Below are positions 52,298-60,120 of a stretch of DNA of 64,000 nt, piece after piece. Position 1 is the stretch's first letter. Every line of letters begins with the position of its first letter. The position numbers and the translations under genes were made by a program. The notes under the pieces are model-generated. The model was not told where the DNA came from. It saw only the letters and a program-made list of their open reading frames with translations, and did no database searches. The DNA is taken from the NCBI GenBank assembly GCA_017617495.1, contig JAFZWD010000050.1, forward strand, positions 1 through 64,000. Direction: 5' to 3'. Origin of the DNA: Bacteroidales bacterium. Lineage in GTDB: Bacteria > Bacteroidota > Bacteroidia > Bacteroidales > UBA932.

Positions 52298-53170
52298 ATG
52301 ACAAGATATTACAAGGTCGCCGAACATGTTTTTGCACTCACGATGCCGGAAGGGCATCCTATGTGGGGAATGCTTTCGCAGTACGCTCCGTTCGAAGTGC
52401 AGGAAGCCGGCGTACCGATTTTCGAGCTGGAACTCGTCAAGGCCGTTGCCTGGGAAGGGATGAAGATGGTATACGACGGCTCTCCCGAGCCCGAGCAGCC
52501 TCTGGTGAGGCTTTTTGACGGCGGCAGCGTCTGGGGCGCAGAGTCCGCGCCCGTGCGTATGGCCCCCGTAGCTGGCAGGCTCGTTATGCAGAAGAGCTTC
52601 CGCAAGGCCACCCTGGAGATTATTTCGAGGCGCGAGGCGCTTTTCGCGCTCAACAACGCGCTGATGCTGATGTTCGCTTTCCGCACCGCCACCGAAGGCA
52701 CGCTGGAAATGCACGCGTCGGTTACGGTGAACTCCGGCAGGGCCTTCCTCTTCCTCGCCAAGAGCGGCACCGGCAAAAGCACCCACAGCCAGCTCTGGCT
52801 GGACAACGTGCCCGGCAGCAGCCTGCTCAACGACGACAATCCGGTGGTGCGCATCTTCCCCGACGGAAGGGTAATCGCTTACGGATCGCCCTGGAGCGGC
52901 AAGACTCCCTGCTACAAAAACGAACAGTATCCGGTGGGCGCCTTCGTACAGATAAGGCGCTGCCCCGAGAACAAGATAACCCGCATGAACCTCTTCGAGT
53001 CCTACGCACTGCTGTATGGCTCGAGCTCGGGATTCAAGGCGGACAGGACAATGGCCGACGGACTGCACGACAGCTTCAGCCGCATCGCGGGAATATCCCC
53101 CTGCTACGTGCTGGACTGCACTCCCGACCCTGAAGCTGCCCTGGTGTGCAGCAAGGAGGTGCTGGGATGA
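52298..53170 (+). CDS. HPr kinase-like P-loop protein
   Basis: 290 residues. The Walker A A154-K-S-G-T-G-K-S161 in LFLAKSGTGKSTHSQLW, a Walker-B-like LLNDDNPVV (about 176-184) and GSPWSGKT (196-203) give the HPr-kinase/PEP-carboxykinase fold pattern. It lacks the N-terminal half and the HPr context of true HprK. Related kinases occur in lasso-peptide and other RiPP clusters, where one has been shown to phosphorylate the precursor. The start overlaps nothing; the stop overlaps the peptidase gene (ATGA). First gene of a four-gene operon. Confidence 0.75.
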   Translation: MTRYYKVAEHVFALTMPEGHPMWGMLSQYAPFEVQEAGVPIFELELVKAVAWEGMKMVYDGSPEPEQPLVRLFDGGSVWGAESAPVRMAPVAGRLVMQKSFRKATLEIISRREALFALNNALMLMFAFRTATEGTLEMHASVTVNSGRAFLFLAKSGTGKSTHSQLWLDNVPGSSLLNDDNPVVRIFPDGRVIAYGSPWSGKTPCYKNEQYPVGAFVQIRRCPENKITRMNLFESYALLYGSSSGFKADRTMADGLHDSFSRIAGISPCYVLDCTPDPEAALVCSKEVLG

Positions 53171-53637
53171 AGCAGGTGACGCTGCCCAACGCGATAATGC
53201 TCGGCGAGGTGCGCAATCTCCTTGACGAGGGTCGCTCGGTGGTAATCCTTACCAAAGGGCTGAGCATGCTCCCTTTCATCCGCGGCGAGAAGGACAGCGT
53301 CGTGCTGATAAAGACTCCCTCCGTCGCTCCCGGCGACATCGCCCTGGCGGAGATAGCCCCGGGCAGATGGGTGCTGCACCGCGTGATAGAAGTGGCCGGC
53401 GGAGTGGTGACGCTTCGCGGCGACGGCAATATCCGGGGGATAGAAAAATGCAACCCGGAGGATGTGGCAGGCGTGGTTTCGGCAATCCAGAGGCCCGACG
53501 GCAAAAAGACGGACCCCCGCACACCGGAGGCTCTGAGACGCTGGCGCAGATGGTGCGCAACGCCCCTGCTGGTGCGCCGCGGCTGGCTCTCGTTCTACCG
53601 GAGGGTAATAGTGAAATTTGACAAAAAGAAGATATGA
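53167..53637 (+). CDS. S24/S26 peptidase-like protein, SipW/ER-type Ser-His signature
   Basis: 156 residues. The catalytic Ser is S33 in KGLSMLPFIRG. Where bacterial type I signal peptidases have Lys, this protein has H71-R-V in WVLHRVIEV, followed by LRGDGNI; that is the SipW/ER signal peptidase pattern. No transmembrane helix is obvious, which is odd for a signal peptidase. It overlaps the kinase and PqqD genes by four bases each. It may process a peptide made with this operon, but no precursor is visible. A non-catalytic role is possible. Confidence 0.7.
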   Translation: MKQVTLPNAIMLGEVRNLLDEGRSVVILTKGLSMLPFIRGEKDSVVLIKTPSVAPGDIALAEIAPGRWVLHRVIEVAGGVVTLRGDGNIRGIEKCNPEDVAGVVSAIQRPDGKKTDPRTPEALRRWRRWCATPLLVRRGWLSFYRRVIVKFDKKKI

Positions 53638-53903
53638 AGATTAAGGAAGGATTCAGGATGCGGCCTCTCGGCGACGGTTTCATCGTCACCGGCGAAGGGC
53701 TTGCACAGGTGAATTTCAACAAGATGATTTCGATGAACTCCACTGCGGCTTTCCTCTGGGAGTCGCTGCAGGGCAAGGAGTTCGGCCAGAAGGATGTGAA
53801 ACAGCTTCTGCTGGATGAATACGGCATCGACGAGGCGACGGCCGAGCGCGATTCCGCAGCCATCCTGCTCAAGTGGAAAGAAGCAGAACTCGTCGAAGAA
53901 TGA
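53634..53903 (+). CDS. PqqD-like peptide-binding protein
   Basis: 89 residues. FRMRPLGDGFIVTGEGLAQVNFNKMISMNSTAAFLWESLQG is the PqqD pattern: a winged-helix RiPP recognition domain that binds leader peptides. Downstream comes VKQLLLDEYGIDEATAERD. In known RiPP systems this domain presents a precursor to modifying enzymes. Here neither a radical SAM enzyme nor a precursor gene is adjacent. It overlaps both neighbours by four bases. Confidence 0.8.
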   Translation: MKIKEGFRMRPLGDGFIVTGEGLAQVNFNKMISMNSTAAFLWESLQGKEFGQKDVKQLLLDEYGIDEATAERDSAAILLKWKEAELVEE

Positions 53904-55528
53904 GGCCCTTCAGGGAATGCTGGCGGGCGCTGATGCACACTATGCGCCCTATCCGCGGCAGGCTGACGCTGCTTTGCACGCTCGGCCTGGTGCAGGTGGC
54001 GGCGTCGCTTTCGTTCGTGTGGTGCAGCAAGCGTACGGTGGACATCGCGACTGGGCATCTGGACGCTCCTCTTGGCAAAGCCATCGCCCTGCTGATAGGG
54101 GTGATGCTGCTGCAGGTGGCGGTGCGGGTGGCCTATAATTACTGCGAGGGCCTACTGGAAGTGGGCTCCCGGAACAGCGTGCGCGCCTCGGTTTTCGCCA
54201 AGGTCATGCGCAGCGTCTGGAACGGTCGCGACAGCTTCCACAGCGGCGACGCGGTTAACCGTCTGGAAGAAGACATCCGCGTGGTAATCGACTTCCTGGT
54301 GAGCACCCTGCCGCAGATTGTGGTGACGCTCTGCCAGTTTGCCGCCGCTACCGTCTTTCTGTTCCTGCTTTCGCCCCAGCTGGGCTGGATTCTGCTGTTC
54401 ATCATGCCGGTGGCGGTGCTCGGCAGCAGGCTTTTCTTCCGCAAGATGCGCTCCATCACAATGGACATCCGCGACGCCGACAGCCGCGTGCAGGCACATC
54501 TGCAGGAGAACATCCAGCGCCGCATAGTGGTGCGTTCGCTCGGCAGTACCGACAGCGTGCTCGACCGCCTGGACGACATCCAGGACGAGGTGAAGCAGAA
54601 AACCGTCACCCGGCTCAATTATTCAGTTGTCGCGAGGGCCTTCATGCAGCTCGGATTCATGGGCGGCTATGCTGCCGCCTTCATCTGGAGTGTCAAGGGG
54701 CTCTACGACCATACCGTAACATACGGCCTTATGACCGCCTTCCTGCAGCTTGTGGGACAGGTGCAGAGGCCGGTTTCAGATATTGCGAGGCAGATTCCCG
54801 CATTTATCCGGGCGCTTTCGTCCGAAGACCGCCTGCTGAGCCTAACCGGGCTGGAGCAGGAAAAGGGCAAGGGCGACATCTTCCTCAAGGGGGCTCCCGG
54901 CATACGCCTGGAGGACCTTTCCTTCTCGTACGAGCAGGATTCGCCGGTGCTGGAGCATCTGGACTTCGACTTCAAGCCGGGCAGCTTTACCGCGATTACC
55001 GGCCAGACGGGGGAGGGCAAGAGCACCCTTATCAAACTGATAATGGCGCTGCTCAAGCCCGTAGGAGGCAAAATCGTGCTTTACGACCCCGAGGTGGAGG
55101 TGAGCGTGGATACCATCTGCAACTTCATGTACGTGCCGCAGGGCAACAGCCTTATGAGCGGTACCGTGCGTCAGAACCTGCTGCTTGCAAAGCCGGATGC
55201 CACCGATGCCGAACTTGCAGAGGTGCTGGAACTCGCCCAGGCGGGCTTCGTCATGGAGATGCCGCTGGGCCTGGAGACCGTCTGTTCGGAGGTCGGCGCG
55301 GGACTGAGCGAAGGCCAGGCCCAGCGCATCGCTATCGCGCGGGCGCTGCTGCGCCCCGGCGGAATCCTCATCCTTGATGAGGCTACTTCCGCCCTCGATG
55401 CCGCCACGGAGGATGCCCTCCTTGCCGCCATCGCCGCGCGCTACGCGGGCTCCAAGACCATCCTCTGCATAACCCACCGCCCGGCCGCCACAAGCTACGC
55501 CGACGGCATTTTGCATCTTGGCAAATAA
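53900..55528 (+). CDS. ABC transporter, fused permease and ATPase
   Basis: 542 residues: a six-helix exporter membrane domain (about 1-300), then an ATPase with Walker A GQTGEGKST (about 368-376), signature LSEGQAQR (about 469) and Walker B ILILDEATSALD (about 490). No C39 peptidase domain precedes the membrane part, so any leader removal would need another enzyme, perhaps the adjacent S26-like protein. Start at 53900 overlaps the PqqD stop; an ATG at 53873 would overlap it further. A homodimeric exporter of a peptide is the natural reading of this operon. Confidence 0.88.
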   Translation: MRPFRECWRALMHTMRPIRGRLTLLCTLGLVQVAASLSFVWCSKRTVDIATGHLDAPLGKAIALLIGVMLLQVAVRVAYNYCEGLLEVGSRNSVRASVFAKVMRSVWNGRDSFHSGDAVNRLEEDIRVVIDFLVSTLPQIVVTLCQFAAATVFLFLLSPQLGWILLFIMPVAVLGSRLFFRKMRSITMDIRDADSRVQAHLQENIQRRIVVRSLGSTDSVLDRLDDIQDEVKQKTVTRLNYSVVARAFMQLGFMGGYAAAFIWSVKGLYDHTVTYGLMTAFLQLVGQVQRPVSDIARQIPAFIRALSSEDRLLSLTGLEQEKGKGDIFLKGAPGIRLEDLSFSYEQDSPVLEHLDFDFKPGSFTAITGQTGEGKSTLIKLIMALLKPVGGKIVLYDPEVEVSVDTICNFMYVPQGNSLMSGTVRQNLLLAKPDATDAELAEVLELAQAGFVMEMPLGLETVCSEVGAGLSEGQAQRIAIARALLRPGGILILDEATSALDAATEDALLAAIAARYAGSKTILCITHRPAATSYADGILHLGK

Positions 55529-55558
55529 TTTGTTTATATTGCGGAGATTTTGAAGAAT

Positions 55559-56572
55559 ATGAAATATACACGATACATTCTTGCGGCGGTCGCTCTTCTG
55601 GCGATCGCGTTCGGATGCAAGAAGGATGACGATGAGGATACGCAGCCGTCGCTCAACGGAACCGTGAAGTTTACGATGCCGATGTACGTCTATGCCGGCG
55701 AAACAATCCATATAGCTCCTACCGGAGTCTACCGCAAGAACGCGGCCGATACGCTGCTCTCGGTCTACGTGTACGATTCCGCGAGGGGAGTGCGCGACAC
55801 CCTGCGCAGCGAAGGCGACGGTCCCGAGGTCAAGGCGGAGTTCGACTTTACGGTGCCCGATACGCTGGGTTACTACTATCTGTCGGTGTCATACGACTCC
55901 AAGGACTATTACGCAAGGTCTTCCACCCGCTACTATCACATTGTAGATACGACGCTCAACACCGGCACCATGCGCGGTTACAAGTTTGCCGATACCGATG
56001 GACAGTTCACCGACCCGCGCGACGGACGCACCTACCGCACCCTCAAGGCAGGCACTTCGGAATGGATGAAGCAGAACCTGGCCTACGAGAAGGCGGGCAC
56101 TTCGCGTAACGGCGACAGGGCCTCCAGTTTTATTTTCGGGCGCTTCTACACCTGGACCGAGGCCACCGGAACCCTCTGCCCGGAGGGCTGGCATCTGCCT
56201 ACCGACGCCGAGTTCATAGCGCTTGCCGAGGCGGCGGGTGCAAGCTCAGTCACTTCCCCCGCCGACATCCCCGATGCGGCCGGCAGGCTGATGGGCGACA
56301 TTAATTTCTACAAGACCAAGATGTGGGAGTTCTGGCCGGATGTAAAGATTACCGACAACATCGGGTTCTCCGCAATTCCCGTGGGTTACGCGACGCTGTC
56401 CGGATCCGTCTACACCTATTACGGCATGAACGAGTACGCCTGCTTCTGGACGGCCGACGAGGTGGATTCCGATTTTGCAATCGCCCGTTACATCTACCAC
56501 GACAAGCCTGCGGTGGTCGCGGCCAGGGTGCCCAAGGAAAGCTTTGCGGCAAGCGTCCGCTGTGTCAAATAG
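55559..56572 (+). CDS. FISUMP-domain lipoprotein
   Basis: 337 residues. Lipoprotein signal with lipidated Cys at 17 (LLAIAFGCKK), an acidic spacer, a beta-rich N-terminal domain (about 30-130), and a FISUMP (Fibrobacter succinogenes major paralogous) domain with WMKQNLAYEKAG, CPEGWHLPTDAEF and the closing ASVRCVK. Family members are exported and of unknown function. The ATG at 55559 is preferred over a TTG at 55550. It begins 30 bases after the ABC transporter and may be co-transcribed, though no functional link is clear. Confidence 0.85.
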   Translation: MKYTRYILAAVALLAIAFGCKKDDDEDTQPSLNGTVKFTMPMYVYAGETIHIAPTGVYRKNAADTLLSVYVYDSARGVRDTLRSEGDGPEVKAEFDFTVPDTLGYYYLSVSYDSKDYYARSSTRYYHIVDTTLNTGTMRGYKFADTDGQFTDPRDGRTYRTLKAGTSEWMKQNLAYEKAGTSRNGDRASSFIFGRFYTWTEATGTLCPEGWHLPTDAEFIALAEAAGASSVTSPADIPDAAGRLMGDINFYKTKMWEFWPDVKITDNIGFSAIPVGYATLSGSVYTYYGMNEYACFWTADEVDSDFAIARYIYHDKPAVVAARVPKESFAASVRCVK

Positions 56573-56593
56573 AATATTGAAAATCAACAGAAT

Positions 56594-57169
56594 ATGAAAA
56601 AGTCAACAATCCTTCTCCTGGTGGTGCTGGCAGCGCTGGTGCTCTGGGGTGTTAAAATCTACAACAATCTCGTAAAGCAGCAGGAAGGTGTTTCTTCCGC
56701 TTGGAGCCAGGTGGAGAATGTCTATCAGAGGCGTTCCGACCTTATTCCCAACCTCGTGGCGACCGTAAAGGGTTATGCCCAGCACGAGAGTTCTACTCTC
56801 GAGGCCGTGGTGGAGGCCCGTGCACATGCCACCCAGGTTAACGGAGGCAATCTTTCGGCAGAGGAAGTCGCCAATTACCAGAAGGCGCAGGGCGAGGTGA
56901 GCGGCGCTCTCGGCAGGCTGCTTGCCATCGTGGAGAATTATCCCGAACTCAAGGCCAACGAGAACTTCCTCGACCTTCAGGCCCAGCTGGAAGGCACCGA
57001 GAACCGCATCGCCGAGGCCCGCAGGCAGTTCAATGAGACCGCCAAGAGCTACAACACCAAGGTGCGTTCGTTCCCTGCTAACCTTGTGGCGAAGATGTTC
57101 GACTTCGAGACCAAGGGTTATTTCGAGGCCGACGAGGCTGCAAAGACCGCTCCCAAGGTAGAGTTCTAG
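56594..57169 (+). CDS. lemA: LemA family protein
   Basis: 191 residues. One N-terminal transmembrane helix (about 5-27) followed by the helical LemA domain (VSSAWSQVENVYQRRSDLIPNLVATVKGYA; ENRIAEARRQFNETAKSYNTKVRSFP). It is paired with a TPM-domain gene one base downstream, the arrangement commonly seen for LemA. Function in bacteria is not settled; membrane stress has been proposed. Confidence 0.93.
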   Translation: MKKSTILLLVVLAALVLWGVKIYNNLVKQQEGVSSAWSQVENVYQRRSDLIPNLVATVKGYAQHESSTLEAVVEARAHATQVNGGNLSAEEVANYQKAQGEVSGALGRLLAIVENYPELKANENFLDLQAQLEGTENRIAEARRQFNETAKSYNTKVRSFPANLVAKMFDFETKGYFEADEAAKTAPKVEF

Positions 57170-57170
57170 G

Positions 57171-57974
57171 ATGCGGCGCTTCCTCCTGATTCTGTCGCTC
57201 GCGCTGCTGGCCCTTCCGGGCTGGGGGCGCAGGCCGTCGTGGATTCCTGCTCCGTATGAGCCGCAGAGGCTGGTGAACGATTTCGCCGGCATCTTTTCGG
57301 TTTCGCAGAGGGATTCCCTGGAAAGGGTGCTGGTCGCATTCGACGACAGCACTTCCAACCAGATTACGGTGGTGAGCGTGCAGACACTTGCCGGGCACGA
57401 TGTCGACGAGTTCGCGGTGCGGCTGGCAAACGAGTGGGGGATAGGTACCAAAAAGCGCAACAACGGCGTGCTTGTTCTCATCAAGCCCCGCGGGCGCGAC
57501 AATAATTACATCGATGTTACGATTCAGGTCGGGCGCGGCCTCGAAGGGGCGATTCCCGATGCGTATGCTTCACGCATTATCCGCAATATTATGGGGCCCT
57601 GCCTGAGGCAGGATCTGTACTTCCCGGCTATCGTGAAGGGCTGCGACGAGCTCAAGGCCCTGGCGGCCGGCGAAATCAGCGAGCCCCGCGACGGCGAAAC
57701 CGAACCTCCGGGATGGCTGATCCTCGGGATTTTCCTGCTCTTCATTATCGGCCTGGTCCTTCTGCTGGTCCTTCTGGACAAATATAACCGCAAACACGGC
57801 GGCACCGGCCTCGGTGGCGGTGGCGGCAGCGGCTGGGGCGGCGGTCCCATCATCTTCGGCGGCGGAGGCGGCCACAGTCACAGCGGCTGGGGCGGCGGTT
57901 CCTTCGGCGGCGGTGGCTTCGGCGGTTTCGGTGGCGGCAGTTTTGGCGGTGGCGGTGCCTCCGGGCGCTTCTAG
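57171..57974 (+). CDS. TPM-domain protein, YgcG-like, with Gly-rich tail
   Basis: 267 residues. Signal peptide (about 1-19), a TPM domain (about 38-165; VNDFAGIFSVSQRDSLERVL, NGVLVLIKPRG, VGRGLEGAIPDAYASRI), one transmembrane helix (about 183-202), and a low-complexity tail of GGG, GGF and GGH repeats ending GGGGASGRF. This is the YgcG/LemA-partner layout. Some TPM proteins are phosphatases in plants and Corynebacterium; the role here is unknown. Confidence 0.9.
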   Translation: MRRFLLILSLALLALPGWGRRPSWIPAPYEPQRLVNDFAGIFSVSQRDSLERVLVAFDDSTSNQITVVSVQTLAGHDVDEFAVRLANEWGIGTKKRNNGVLVLIKPRGRDNNYIDVTIQVGRGLEGAIPDAYASRIIRNIMGPCLRQDLYFPAIVKGCDELKALAAGEISEPRDGETEPPGWLILGIFLLFIIGLVLLLVLLDKYNRKHGGTGLGGGGGSGWGGGPIIFGGGGGHSHSGWGGGSFGGGGFGGFGGGSFGGGGASGRF

Positions 57975-58017
57975 CCGGCTCTTCGCTTCGCTTGGCAAAA
58001 TCCTTCCCATACCCCCG

Positions 58018-58045
58018 GGTCTTTGTCCTTTTCGGGACACAGACC
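58018..58045 (+). repeat. 28-bp hairpin repeat, copy 1
   Basis: GGTCTTTGTCC, loop TTTTC, then GGGACACAGACC. It shares its layout with copy 2 38 bases downstream and differs in the loop and one arm position. Confidence 0.75.
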
Positions 58046-58082
58046 TTTACTTAAAGTGCTGATTATAAGCTACTTGGTCTTT

Positions 58083-58110
58083 GGTCTCTGTCCGATTTGG
58101 GACACAGACC
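58083..58110 (+). repeat. 28-bp hairpin repeat, copy 2
   Basis: GGTCTCTGTCC, loop GATTT, then GGGACACAGACC. The right arm is identical to copy 1. One mismatch (C opposite C) remains in the stem. Confidence 0.75.
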
Positions 58111-58147
58111 AACTATGATTGTACTGATTACTAACCCTTTACCTTCC

Positions 58148-58158
58148 GGTCTCTGTCC
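58148..58158 (+). repeat. Half copy of the 28-bp hairpin repeat
   Basis: GGTCTCTGTCC, identical to the left arm of copy 2, with no matching right arm after it. Confidence 0.55.
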
Positions 58159-58226
58159 TGGATGCTGAGCTACGATGGAACTGCCGCGTTTTGGCTAAAT
58201 ATTTGACATTCAATATATTATAAATA

Positions 58227-58253
58227 ATCGATGCTCCAAAACAGAGCATCGAT
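58227..58253 (-). terminator. Possible terminator for the exonuclease gene
   Basis: Perfect stem ATCGATGCTC and GAGCATCGAT with a 7-base loop. On the minus strand an AT-rich tail (ATTATTTATAAT) follows. It lies 100 bases beyond the exonuclease stop, so the call is moderate. Confidence 0.5.
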
Positions 58254-58354
58254 TTCCTGTAAAGTATTATAAATGAAGTACTTAATAAAAACACCCCCAT
58301 TCCGCTCATACTGTGCATCCGCTGTGGCACAGTATCGACAGTTTGGGCAATTTT

Positions 58355-58849
58355 CTAAAGTAACTTCATCGCGATGTGTGCGCAGGCTTCTGCATCGGCG
58401 AGGGCGTGGTGATGGTTTGTTAGGTCGTACCCGCAGGCAAGGGCGACAGTCTGGAGCTGATGGTTTGGAAGCCGGCAACCGAAATGCTTTCTGGAGGCTG
58501 CCAGCGTGTCGTAGAACTCATATTCAGGATAATCCATCTGGTACACCTTGAAGACTTCTTTCAGGCATCCTTCGTCGAACCGGCTGTTGTGCGCGACCAG
58601 CGGAAGCCCCTCTATCATGGGGGCAATCTTCTCCCAGACATACGGGAAGAGGGGGGCGTTGTCGGTATCTTCCGGCCCCAGGCCGTGCACCTGCCGGCAG
58701 AACCACTGGTAGTACTCGGGCTCCGGATGGATAAGGCTGTAGAACGATTCTACAATCTCTCCGCCCCGTACGATTACCACTCCGACGCTGCAAACGCTGG
58801 AAGGCTGCTCGTTCGCCGTCTCGAAGTCTATGGCTGCAAAGTCCCTCAT
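58355..58849 (-). CDS. DnaQ-like 3'-5' exonuclease (DEDDh)
   Basis: 164 residues, a lone exonuclease domain. The DEDDh residues are all visible: D8 and E10 (AAIDFETAN), D92 (HNSRFDEG), and H148 and D152 (HHHALADAEA). It could be a proofreading subunit-like exonuclease or a stand-alone repair or RNA-trimming enzyme; it lacks a polymerase partner here. Its ATG overlaps the serpin stop (TAATG), so the two genes are co-transcribed. Confidence 0.9.
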   Translation of the reverse strand: MRDFAAIDFETANEQPSSVCSVGVVIVRGGEIVESFYSLIHPEPEYYQWFCRQVHGLGPEDTDNAPLFPYVWEKIAPMIEGLPLVAHNSRFDEGCLKEVFKVYQMDYPEYEFYDTLAASRKHFGCRLPNHQLQTVALACGYDLTNHHHALADAEACAHIAMKLL

Positions 58850-60099
58850 TATTTTCCCGAATACTTCCCGGCGAAGAGAATAACTCCGGAGGTGTTTTCC
58901 GATATTATATACAGGAAGGGGTGGTCGGCGTGGAAGGATACGTGACCGGCGGGGCTGGCGGAGGTGACTTTGTCGACACCGGCGCTGGAAACCACTGCGG
59001 CCTCGCTGCCGGATTCATCCACTTTGATGGCGGCATCCTGCTGGACGAAACTGAGGCTAAGAGCGTACGGCGATATTCCGGTAAGGTCAGCTGTCAGTTT
59101 GTCGAAGGCGGACGGCATACCAAGCGCACTGAGGATATCGTTGAGCAGGATATGGTATTTGGTCTGGAAGCGGGGCAGTTGAAGGTCCACCTGATAGTTG
59201 AACTCCATCAGGCCGTTCCAGGCGGTCGGCAGGAAGGGGACGATGTCCGACACCTTGAAGCCGGTCTTAGGCAGGAACACAGTCATGGAGAAGGCTGCGT
59301 TGCCGTAAGGCAGACGGACTGCCTGCATCATCTTGTCTTCGCCGTACATATAGCTGTGCTCCTGGCACATCATTTTCAGCTTTCTGGCGGTGCCGGTTTC
59401 AGGGGTGAAGTCCAGCTCGCGGGTGGCGCTCTTGTCGAATTTGTTCATCCACTCGCTCTTGAAGTACATCGCGTCCAGAAGGTATGCCAGCATATCCTCG
59501 GTGGTCTCGTCCAGGATTTTGTCAATCATTCCGTTGGTATGGTCCGAGCACCATTTATTAATCTTGTCGGCACTGGCCTTGCCGTCAGCAAAGCGAAGGT
59601 TTGCAACGGCCGCGTCGAAATAGTTCGCAACCGAATCCTTATACGCCGGCAGCAGGTCATACCCTTCGTCCACATAAATTGCGTTGGCTATGCTGAGTTT
59701 GGTCTTTTTGTCCATCGCGGGCAGGCTCCCCAGCATCAGTTTGCAGAAGGCGTTCACCTCGGCGGTTTGGCCGGACCCGTAACCCAGCACGTCGCATATT
59801 TCGCTTGCAGTCTGGCCCTTGGCCCCGTTCAGAATCATTCCCAGAAGGAACTGCATACTTAGCGGCGACACGATATAGTCGTCGCCCTTCTTCGCGGCTT
59901 CGGTATCGATCGCCTTGATAAAGTCGAAGGCAAAGTTGTTGCCCGCAGTAACAAAACTCTGATGCACTGAGCTCAGCCTTATCGGCATAAGCGTATTGGG
60001 ACCCTCCGGCTTCTCGTTGTCGTTCCCGCTTTTTCCGCAGGATACGACCATAAGTGCCAGCGCGATAAAAAGAAGTGTATGTCTCATAATCGTAGCCAT
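58849..60099 (-). CDS. Serpin-family lipoprotein
   Basis: 416 residues. Lipoprotein signal with the lipidated Cys in LMVVSCGKSG, then a full serpin fold (NNFAFDFIKAID, VSPLSMQFLLGMILNGAKGQT, LPYGNAAFSMTVFLP, DHPFLYIISENTSGVILFAGK). The hinge of the reactive-centre loop reads ESGSEAAVVSS, close to the inhibitory consensus with small residues, so a working protease inhibitor is plausible. The scissile bond cannot be fixed. Start at 60099 lies six bases after the promoter box; an ATG at 60087 is the alternative and begins directly at the signal peptide. It likely guards the cell surface from host or rival proteases (inference). Confidence 0.88.
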   Translation of the reverse strand: MATIMRHTLLFIALALMVVSCGKSGNDNEKPEGPNTLMPIRLSSVHQSFVTAGNNFAFDFIKAIDTEAAKKGDDYIVSPLSMQFLLGMILNGAKGQTASEICDVLGYGSGQTAEVNAFCKLMLGSLPAMDKKTKLSIANAIYVDEGYDLLPAYKDSVANYFDAAVANLRFADGKASADKINKWCSDHTNGMIDKILDETTEDMLAYLLDAMYFKSEWMNKFDKSATRELDFTPETGTARKLKMMCQEHSYMYGEDKMMQAVRLPYGNAAFSMTVFLPKTGFKVSDIVPFLPTAWNGLMEFNYQVDLQLPRFQTKYHILLNDILSALGMPSAFDKLTADLTGISPYALSLSFVQQDAAIKVDESGSEAAVVSSAGVDKVTSASPAGHVSFHADHPFLYIISENTSGVILFAGKYSGK

Positions 60100-60105
60100 T
60101 TATTG

Positions 60106-60113
60106 CAAAGTTA
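60106..60113 (-). promoter_or_regulatory. -7 box TAACTTTG for the serpin-exonuclease unit
   Basis: Minus-strand TAACTTTG, then six bases (CAATAA), then the first serpin ATG at 60099. Confidence 0.6.
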
Positions 60114-60120
60114 GCAATAT

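Larger units (their letters stand above)
57975..58354. other. 380-bp gap between convergent genes: hairpin repeats and AT-rich DNA, no gene
   Basis: The left part holds two 28-bp hairpins and a half copy of a third repeat family (58018-58158). The right part (about 58190-58310) is AT-rich, with a perfect 10-bp stem (58227-58253) and an 8-bp stem TACTGTGC/GCACAGTA (58309-58334). A possible 63-codon ORF on the minus strand (58139-58330) is not convincing. Confidence 0.7.

Noticed and set aside
58139..58330. 63-codon ORF on the minus strand in the repeat-rich gap
   Set aside because: It crosses repeats and AT-rich hairpins, lacks a promoter or motif, and looks random.
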